Assembly (NCBI GenBank): GCA_963704615.1
Contig: OY969923.1
Coordinates: forward strand, 310,001-374,000
Reading direction: 5' to 3'
Length of the DNA stretch: 64,000 nucleotides
Source of the DNA: Bog-756 sp963704615
Lineage (GTDB): Bacteria; Actinomycetota; Acidimicrobiia; Acidimicrobiales; RAAP-2
In this document: piece after piece, positions 58,477 to 64,000 of the stretch
Position numbering within the stretch: the stretch's first letter is position 1
Layout of the letters: the number at the start of each line of letters is the position of its first letter
The notes under the pieces: model-generated
What the model was told of the DNA's origin: nothing
Seen by the model: only the letters and a program-made list of their open reading frames with translations
The model's database searches: none
Translations under genes and position numbers: made by a program

Positions 58477-60858
58477 TTGCTGGGAAATCGAGTCTCAGTG
58501 AGCGACTCCGACGATTCAAAGAGAGAAGTACTCGAGGCTGAGCTTCAGGCGCTTCGCGTCGAGAATGAACGGCTGCGCTCATTGCTCGGGCTCGATCAGT
58601 CGAGTCGGCAGCAGATCACCCAACCGTGGGAGCCGACTCTCTTCACCGAGTCCAGCCAGCAGAACACCGCCGACGCGGTGGATAACGGTTCGCCCCCTGC
58701 GCTCAAGCTCGCCTTTTTCCGCTCCCTGTTCATGGGCCGCGAGGACGTTTACGCGCTCCGCTGGGAGAGCGCCCGGACAGGCAAGACAGGATGGAGCCCG
58801 GCAGTAGTTGGTGGCTGGGCGAACGCCAAGAAGCCCGGGCGCCAGTTCCTCCCACTCGACGAAGAAGCGGTCGAGTCGCACCTCTCCGGCCTCACCCATT
58901 TGGGCATCTATCCGCTGCTGCGTGGCGATGGGTGTCGCCTGTTGGCCTGTGATTTCGATGGGACTGGGTGGGCGTTGGATGCATTGGCCTACCTTGACGC
59001 AGCGGCTGCGATCGGCGTGCCGGTGGCACTCGAGCGGTTCCGATCGGGCGACGGGGCACACACCTGGACCTTCTTTTCCGGACCGGTACCGGCCTCTTCT
59101 GCGCGGCGTCTCGGCGTCCACATTCTTCGCCAGGCGATGGAAGCCAGGGCCGAACTCGACCTGTCCAGCTACGACCGCCTGTTCCCCACCCAGGACTTCA
59201 TGCCGAAAGGATCCTTCGGGAACCTCATCGCTCTGCCGCTCCAGGGTGAGTGTCGTCGACGGAGCGCCACCGTTTTCCTCGACCCAGCCAAGCTCGAGCC
59301 CCACGAGGACCAATGGGCCTTCCTGTCTTCGGTTCCCCGGATGTCACCTTCTGCCGTGGCCGCTCTCGAAGAATCGTTGCCTCCGGTGGTCGCCGGACCC
59401 GATGACGTGAGATACCGGCGGCCTCGAGCCGGGAGTGGTCAAGAGAAACCGCCAAAAGTAATCCGAGCTGCCTCGGGCGCCATGCTCGAGGTCGACCGAA
59501 TCGGTGTGCCGCCGGCCTTCCTCGCCGCCCTTAAGCACCTGGCATCTCTCCATAATCCGGATTATTACGAGAAGGAGCGATTGCGGTTCTCGACTTGGAA
59601 CACGCCGCGGTTCTTGCGCTGCTACGGCGAGACGATCGACTGCCTCCTTCTACCTCGCGGTATCCAAGAGCAGGTACGCCGGATGGTCTCAGAAGCGGGG
59701 ATCACTCTCGAGGTCGTTGACACGTGTGGAAACCCGAGTCCTGTCGAGGTCTCGATTCAAACCGACCTTACCGACGGGCAAGAGCGGGCATTGGATGCGC
59801 TCGTTCCCCATGATCTCGGAATGCTCGTGGCGCCTCCGGGCTCTGGCAAGACGGTGATCGCCTGTGCTCTCATCGCCCATCGAAAGCTCCCAACTCTTGT
59901 CATCGTGGATCGCCAGCCGCTTGTAGAGCAATGGCGCGAGCGGTTGGGCGACCACCTTGGGATAACTCCGAAGGAGATCGGTCAACTTGGCGGTGGCCGC
60001 AATCGAGCCAAAGGGTTCATCGACATCGCCATGGCGCAGAGCCTCGCCCGCCGGGAGGACCTGGCAGAGATCACCTCCGGGTACGGGTTAGTCATCGTCG
60101 ATGAATGCCATCATGTACCGGCTGTCACCTTCGAGCGCGTCGTTCGCCAGATCCCGGTTCGCCACTGGCTCGGACTGACGGCAACGCCATACCGGCGGGA
60201 CCATCTCGAGACCCTCATCACCATGTACTGCGGTCCGCAGCGTCACCGAATGAACCCAAATGAAGTTGCGGGTTCCGAGATCGAGCGCGTTCTGATCGCT
60301 CACGCTACGGAGCACGACCAAAGTGGAGGGCCAGAGGTCGGCATTCAAGAGGTCTTCAGATCCATTGTCGAGGACGACGAACGAACCGCCCAGATCTGCC
60401 ACGACATCACTCGGGCAGCCTCGGCTGGGCGTAACTGTTTGGTCCTCGCACAGTGGACGCAACATGTCGAGGGGTTGTCGTCTGAGCTGAAGGCTCGCGG
60501 CTTGGGGACGGTCGTGATGCGCGGGGGCATGGGAAAGAAGGCTCGTGCTGCGGCGACGGCCGAGATGCAGGCCAAGGCGTCCGTCGGAGGTCTCGTCCTT
60601 GTCGCGACGGGCAGCTTCCTCGGCGAGGGGTTCGATTTTCCCGAGTTGGACACGCTGTTCCTGGCGTTTCCGTTGGCCTTCAAGGGACGGGTGGTTCAAT
60701 ACGTCGGACGGATACTTCGGCCAACAGCGTCCAAAGCGAGGGTCGAAGTGCATGACTACGTGGACGTGAACGTTCCCGTTCTCTCACGAATGCACGCGAA
60801 GAGAATGACCACATATCTCTCACTTGGGTTTGCCATCGAAGGGATAGAGGCAGCGTGA
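58477..60858 (+). CDS. TOTE-type primase-helicase protein
   Basis: 793-residue fusion (numbered from TTG 58477; GTG 58498 is an equally plausible start). A coiled coil (about 15-40) leads into an archaeo-eukaryotic-primase-like domain (about 75-290) with KLAFFRSLFMGREDVYALRW, the catalytic DxD in LLACDFDG (Asp159, Asp161), GDGAHTWTFF (His195) and YDRLFPTQDFMPKGSFGNLI. A superfamily 2 helicase follows: PPGSGKT (453-459), VDECHH (541-546), LTATPYRRD (567-575) and motif VI QYVGRILRP (741-749). This layout is that of TOTE conflict-system proteins as I know them. It is less GC-rich than the flanks, directly after higA, and followed by an HNH nuclease gene. A role in phage defence is inferred. Confidence 0.82.
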   Translation: MLGNRVSVSDSDDSKREVLEAELQALRVENERLRSLLGLDQSSRQQITQPWEPTLFTESSQQNTADAVDNGSPPALKLAFFRSLFMGREDVYALRWESARTGKTGWSPAVVGGWANAKKPGRQFLPLDEEAVESHLSGLTHLGIYPLLRGDGCRLLACDFDGTGWALDALAYLDAAAAIGVPVALERFRSGDGAHTWTFFSGPVPASSARRLGVHILRQAMEARAELDLSSYDRLFPTQDFMPKGSFGNLIALPLQGECRRRSATVFLDPAKLEPHEDQWAFLSSVPRMSPSAVAALEESLPPVVAGPDDVRYRRPRAGSGQEKPPKVIRAASGAMLEVDRIGVPPAFLAALKHLASLHNPDYYEKERLRFSTWNTPRFLRCYGETIDCLLLPRGIQEQVRRMVSEAGITLEVVDTCGNPSPVEVSIQTDLTDGQERALDALVPHDLGMLVAPPGSGKTVIACALIAHRKLPTLVIVDRQPLVEQWRERLGDHLGITPKEIGQLGGGRNRAKGFIDIAMAQSLARREDLAEITSGYGLVIVDECHHVPAVTFERVVRQIPVRHWLGLTATPYRRDHLETLITMYCGPQRHRMNPNEVAGSEIERVLIAHATEHDQSGGPEVGIQEVFRSIVEDDERTAQICHDITRAASAGRNCLVLAQWTQHVEGLSSELKARGLGTVVMRGGMGKKARAAATAEMQAKASVGGLVLVATGSFLGEGFDFPELDTLFLAFPLAFKGRVVQYVGRILRPTASKARVEVHDYVDVNVPVLSRMHAKRMTTYLSLGFAIEGIEAA

Positions 60859-60954
60859 GGTCGTAATGGTCGGCGGTGCTGCCAAGGACATCCACCTCGC
60901 CGAGCAGTGCGGGATAGCCCTCGAAGGATCTCCCGTGGCGAAGACGGTTTGAGG

Positions 60955-61854
60955 GTGCCCGATCCGACCGACGCCCGGCTCCGGGCGGCCATGTTCAACC
61001 ATCTCGATCGGTTGCTCGCCACCAGCCCGGATGGCTCCCTGCCTTCCTCTGCCATCAACAGTTTCACGTTCGACGGCCGACCGATCCGCCTCATCGTGCA
61101 GGCCGGTATCTGGAAGCCCGCCGGTCTCGATGCTGCCCTCACCATCCGCACGACGTACACCCCTCCCAACCAACCTCCGCCCTACACCGACGATGTCGAG
61201 GGCGGGGTCGTCCACTACAAGTACCGGGGTGTCGACCCCAACCATTCCGACAAACGGGCACTTCGGCAGGCCATGATCCGCGAGCTCCCCCTCACCTACT
61301 TCGTGGGGGTGGCGAGGGGTGTCTACGTGCCTCGCTTTCCAGTGTGGCTCGTGGACGAGGATCTCACCCGCCATGAGTTCGCGGTGGCCGTCGACGAGGG
61401 CCAGCGTCACGTGGATCTGTCGGCCCTGCCTGAGCCGCAGCGTGAGTATGTCGAGCGGATTACTCGAGCCAGACTGCACCAGCCCGTCTTCCGAGCCAGG
61501 GTCCTCCGGGCGTACCACGAGCGCTGCGCCATGTGCCGCTTGCATCATGCGGAGCTGCTCGACGCCGCGCACATCATCCCCGACGGCCAACCGAAGGGCG
61601 ATCCGGTGGTGCCGAATGGCCTCTCGCTCTGCAAGATCCATCACGCCGCCTACGACGTGAACCTCCTCGGAGTGCGGCCGGACCTGAGGGTGGAGGTGAC
61701 GCCCCGACTCCTTCGGGAGTCCGACGGGTCGATGCTCACTCATGGTCTGCAGAGCATGCAGGGGACGGAGCTTCTTGTTCCCAGGGGCCGAACTGCCCAG
61801 CCGGACCAGGAGCGGCTGAGGATTCGCTACGACGAGCTCAGGAGGGCGAGCTGA
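60955..61854 (+). CDS. HNH endonuclease with conserved N-terminal domain
   Basis: 299-residue nuclease. The N-terminal 170 residues (PTDARLRAAMFNHLDRLLAT, GLDAALTIRTTYTPPNQPPP, YKYRGVDPNHSDKRALRQAM, LTYFVGVARGVYVPRFPVWL) are shared with the partial gene at 63513. The C-terminal HNH domain reads CAMCRLHHAELLDAAHIIPD, then GLSLCKIHHAAYD, with paired Cys and the catalytic His in DAAHI. Candidate target-recognition domain plus nuclease, as in restriction-like proteins. GTG 60955 is chosen by alignment with the paralogue. A 28-codon ORF (60866-60952) fills the gap before it. Confidence 0.85.
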   Translation: MPDPTDARLRAAMFNHLDRLLATSPDGSLPSSAINSFTFDGRPIRLIVQAGIWKPAGLDAALTIRTTYTPPNQPPPYTDDVEGGVVHYKYRGVDPNHSDKRALRQAMIRELPLTYFVGVARGVYVPRFPVWLVDEDLTRHEFAVAVDEGQRHVDLSALPEPQREYVERITRARLHQPVFRARVLRAYHERCAMCRLHHAELLDAAHIIPDGQPKGDPVVPNGLSLCKIHHAAYDVNLLGVRPDLRVEVTPRLLRESDGSMLTHGLQSMQGTELLVPRGRTAQPDQERLRIRYDELRRAS

Positions 61855-62081
61855 GAGCGGCGATCGGGGTCCTGTGAGAGTCGCCGGGCGGTGCGCAGCG
61901 GGCCGGCGCCGCAATCGAGACGGCCGGCGATTTATAGTTTGGCGCCGGAACTCAGAGGAGATCTTTGGCACGCCAAATGGCCCTCTATGCGAGAAAACAG
62001 GTGCCAATTCGCTGGACTTCATGGATTGCGATCCTGCTCTTGAGCTGGGAGAACGTTACGGGAACGCACCAGAAAGACGGT
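61855..62081. other. Right end of element 1, no gene found
   Basis: No credible coding frame. It contains TTTGGC-AC-GCCAAA (61964-61977), a 6-bp perfect inverted repeat, and a related TTTGGCGCC at 61938-61946; these could bind an excisionase or integrase. Base composition is intermediate. Together with 62124-62234 it forms a gene-free stretch of about 380 nt around attR. Confidence 0.4.
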
Positions 62082-62123
62082 ACGGATCAGAAGGTTGCAG
62101 GTTCGAATCCTGCCGAGCGCGCT
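62082..62123 (+). repeat. attR: displaced tRNA-Arg 3' half
   Basis: 42-nt copy of the tRNA-Arg 3' half. The four differences from the tRNA lie in two paired T-stem positions and keep pairing, so the copy still folds as a T-arm. A 12-bp echo CTGCCGAGCGCG (62111-62122) is repeated at 62125-62136. It is the junction between element 1 and element 2. Confidence 0.75.
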
Positions 62124-62185
62124 CTGCCGAGCGCGTGAAAATTCCGGGCGGTCCCTGGTCAGGGGCCTGAATCTGGCGGACGGTC

Positions 62186-62224
62186 AAAGTAGGGATCCAC
62201 CGGTGACCCTACTTATGACCCTAC
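62186..62224 (+). repeat. CCCTAC-type repeats before integrase 2
   Basis: AAAGTAGGG at 62186-62194 is the reverse complement of CCCTACTTT; direct copies CCCTAC are at 62207-62212 and 62219-62224 (the latter CCCTACTTTT). The arrangement parallels 56618-56633. Confidence 0.5.
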
Positions 62225-62234
62225 TTTTGGCTCG

Positions 62235-63446
62235 ATGGGCGCCTGGGGCAAAGGAACGCTACGGCAGAAGCGACCCGGGGGGTTCGAGATCCGGGTGGCC
62301 GTGGGTGTCGACCCGGTGTCCGGCCGGACCGTCCAGCGCTCCTTCTGGTTCCACGGAGCACTCGAAGACGCCGAGGAGCGGCGCCGTGAGTTGGCCGCTC
62401 AGTTCGCCGAGTACCGGTCCTTCCGGCGGGCCGCACCGTTCCTGACCATCGGGGAGCTGCTCGAGCGGTGGGTGGCTGCCCAGCACGACTGGCGACCATC
62501 GACCTGGGTCGGGGTCAAGTCGAACGTCAAGGCCCTCAGCGCTGACCCTATCGCCGGACGGCGGGTGGCCACCCTCCGCCCCGAGGTGGTGCGGGTGACC
62601 ATGGCCCGATGGCGGGAGGCCGGCGCCGGGGTGTCGGTGGTCTCCGGCCGCTTCCGGGTGCTGCGCTCCGCTGTCGGTTGGGCCCAGTCCGAATCGATCA
62701 TCGACCGGAACCCGCTTCGGGACATGCGGGGCCCGCCACGACCGTGCACCCGAATGCACGTCCCCGAACAGGATGTCCTGGCCCTGCTCCGCATGTCGGA
62801 GGTGTTGGTGGGCAAGGCCGAGGCGGCGCTTGACGGTTCGGTGGGCTCGCGGAAAGCACTCCACAAGGCCGAACAGGTCCGACTGCTGACGCGGCTGGCG
62901 GCTGACTCCGGTGCTCGTCGGGGCGAGTTGGCAGCGTTGAAGTTCGACGACCTGGACGGCAGGGTGCTCACCATCGAGCGGAGAGTCTCCGGGGAAGAGA
63001 TCGGTCCGACCAAGACCAAACGGATCCGCAGGCTCACCCTCGGTCGGACCACTGTCGACCTGTGGCGGGCCAGCGAAGGAACCTGGAGTCGACGGGCAGA
63101 GAGTGCTCCCTTTGGCGAGTGGGTGTTCTCGCGAGATATCGAGCACCAACGGCGCCTGACCGCCGACGGTATGGGCCACTGGTTCGCAGAACTTTGTGTC
63201 GAGGCCGACCTGGCGGGGGTCAGCCTCCACCGGCTGCGCCACTCTGTGGCCACCTTCCTTGTCGGCCGAGTTGAGCTGCTTCGGGCCCAACACCGGCTTG
63301 GCCATCGCGATCCGTCCACGACGCTGCGGAACTATGCCCATGCCCTTCCATTGGAGGACGGTGAGGTGGCGGACGATATCGACGCCATGCTGGGCGCCAT
63401 TTTGTCGATGAGCAATAGCGTCTCCGGTGGCCCGACCCATCGATGA
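62235..63446 (+). CDS. Tyrosine integrase 2
   Basis: Intact 403-residue tyrosine recombinase. The N-terminal MGAWGKGTLRQKRPGGFEIR opens an arm-binding region; a SAM-like core-binding domain (about residues 65-150, FLTIGELLERWVAAQHDWRP) and the catalytic domain follow, with Arg in AADSGARRGELAAL, His-x-x-Arg in SLHRLRHSVATFL, LGHRDPSTTLRN and nucleophile Tyr in NYAHALP. It is very similar over its whole length to integrase 1 and shows what that gene lost. It likely integrates into the 3' half of tRNA-Arg. Confidence 0.93.
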   Translation: MGAWGKGTLRQKRPGGFEIRVAVGVDPVSGRTVQRSFWFHGALEDAEERRRELAAQFAEYRSFRRAAPFLTIGELLERWVAAQHDWRPSTWVGVKSNVKALSADPIAGRRVATLRPEVVRVTMARWREAGAGVSVVSGRFRVLRSAVGWAQSESIIDRNPLRDMRGPPRPCTRMHVPEQDVLALLRMSEVLVGKAEAALDGSVGSRKALHKAEQVRLLTRLAADSGARRGELAALKFDDLDGRVLTIERRVSGEEIGPTKTKRIRRLTLGRTTVDLWRASEGTWSRRAESAPFGEWVFSRDIEHQRRLTADGMGHWFAELCVEADLAGVSLHRLRHSVATFLVGRVELLRAQHRLGHRDPSTTLRNYAHALPLEDGEVADDIDAMLGAILSMSNSVSGGPTHR

Positions 63447-63512
63447 CCCCTGACGATTGAGCTCCGACATCAGCTCCTCGCGTCAGCACTTATTCAGTGA
63501 CAGGCTGAGACG

Positions 63513-64000
63513 ATGGACATCACAAGGGAGCTGGTGATCCGGGAGGCCATGTTCGACGAGCTCGACCGGCGGGTCGCCGCGTCCGGCGACGGCAACCTGT
63601 CGTGGGAGCTCACCGAGCGCTTCTCCTTCTTCGGTGAGGCCATTGCCATGCGTCAAGCCAGGGGTAAGGGAATCAATAAGCCGAGACAACTCGACGCAGC
63701 CCTTTCCATCACCACCGCCTACCGGGGTCCGAACAGCCAACGTCCCTACGAGGACTCGATCGGGGAGGACGGCTATCCCCGCTACAAGTACGAGAGCACC
63801 GACCCCTACCTCTCCACCAACCGGGCCATGAGAGCGGCAATGCATGCCGGGCTGCCGTTGGCCTACTTCCTGGGCGTCCGCAAGGCCGTCTATCGGCCGG
63901 TCTATCCGGTGTACGTCATCGGTGAAGACCCGAACAATCTCGAGTTCGCCCTCTCGTTCGCCCGTCACGACGTAGGGATCGATCTGGGCGCTCTGACCGC
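63513..64000 (+). CDS. Partial homologue of element 1 HNH nuclease
   Basis: Open frame from ATG 63513 to the window edge (162 codons, incomplete). It reads MDITRELVIREAMFDELDRR, then LDAALSITTAYRGPNSQRPY, YKYESTDPYLSTNRAMRAAM, LAYFLGVRKAVYRPVYPVYV, aligning with the N-terminal domain of the nuclease at 60955 (AAMF-LD, LDAAL-I, YKY, Y-F-GV-GVY-P motifs). The HNH part, if present, lies beyond the window. First cargo gene of element 2. Confidence 0.75.
   Translation, partial: MDITRELVIREAMFDELDRRVAASGDGNLSWELTERFSFFGEAIAMRQARGKGINKPRQLDAALSITTAYRGPNSQRPYEDSIGEDGYPRYKYESTDPYLSTNRAMRAAMHAGLPLAYFLGVRKAVYRPVYPVYVIGEDPNNLEFALSFARHDVGIDLGALT

Larger units (their letters stand above)
56511..62123 (+). 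mobile_element. Integrative element 1 at tRNA-Arg
   Basis: About 5.6 kb between two copies of the tRNA-Arg 3' half (56511-56552 and 62082-62123, 38 of 42 identical). Inside, in order, are a frameshifted tyrosine integrase, higBA, a primase-helicase protein and an HNH nuclease, all on the plus strand. The helicase region is clearly less GC-rich than the flanks, a sign of transfer. No replication or transfer genes are seen, so this is a satellite-like or defence-type genomic island. Confidence 0.8.
62124..64000 (+). mobile_element. Integrative element 2, left part (cut by window end)
   Basis: Begins right after attR with the same order as element 1: CCCTAC repeats, a paralogous integrase about 110 nt from the att site, then cargo. 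Only the first cargo gene, homologous to the N-terminal part of the element 1 HNH nuclease, is in view. The right end lies outside the window. Confidence 0.65.

Noticed and set aside
60866..60952. 28-codon ORF between primase-helicase and HNH nuclease
   Set aside because: No ribosome site, no recognisable motif; it may be the decayed end of a gene but cannot be supported.

Overview
This is a high-GC (roughly 70%) chromosomal window from an actinobacterium. The dnaK-grpE-dnaJ-hspR-clpB heat-shock cluster, the ClpS/DUF2017 pair, an F420-type luciferase-like oxidoreductase, GAF-ANTAR regulators, a SenX3/RegX3-like two-component system and a split-VirB4 type IV secretion locus all point to Actinomycetota. 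My best guess is Acidimicrobiia or a relative; that is an inference from gene content and style, not a match. Many genes have a -10-like hexamer 5-10 nt before the start codon and no Shine-Dalgarno, suggesting frequent leaderless transcription.

Layout. 1-2200: ammonium transporter plus PII regulator, closed by a strong terminator. 2200-9850: phosphoglycerate mutase (minus strand), then the HspR-controlled chaperone operon. 9960-23620: a purine/pyrimidine biosynthesis block (purA-purD-purB-purC-purS-purQ, then purL, then purF-purM-pyrE), mostly with 1-4 nt overlaps and broken by two unknown small genes and a PHP phosphoesterase. 23630-30180: ferredoxin/PadR operon, aminoglycoside-kinase-like protein, a divergent pair of GAF-ANTAR proteins, a beta-lactamase-family hydrolase and a secreted FN3/pentapeptide-repeat protein. 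30320-37210: three tRNAs (Phe, Asp, Glu), DUF2017-clpS-ctaA, divergent ctaB-tlpA, an ABC exporter and serS. 37318-46049: a SenX3/RegX3-like system divergent from a five-gene minimal type IV secretion locus, with three 10-bp-spaced TGAAA repeats between them. 46300-56310: P450, LLM oxidoreductase, amidase, polyphosphate glucokinase, CHAD protein, quinone oxidoreductase, and a thiolase/OB-fold/CoA-transferase group for acyl-CoA metabolism.

56478-64000: accessory DNA at a tRNA-Arg(ACG) gene. Two integrative elements sit in tandem. Element 1 (about 5.6 kb, bounded by repeats of the tRNA 3' half) holds a tyrosine integrase with a one-base frameshift, a HigBA toxin-antitoxin pair, a primase-helicase protein resembling TOTE conflict-system proteins, and an HNH nuclease. 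Element 2 starts with an intact paralogous integrase and a homologue of the HNH-type protein, cut by the window end. This tandem, defence-like island is the most unusual part of the window. The minimal, relaxase-free type IV secretion locus beside a phosphate-type two-component system comes second.
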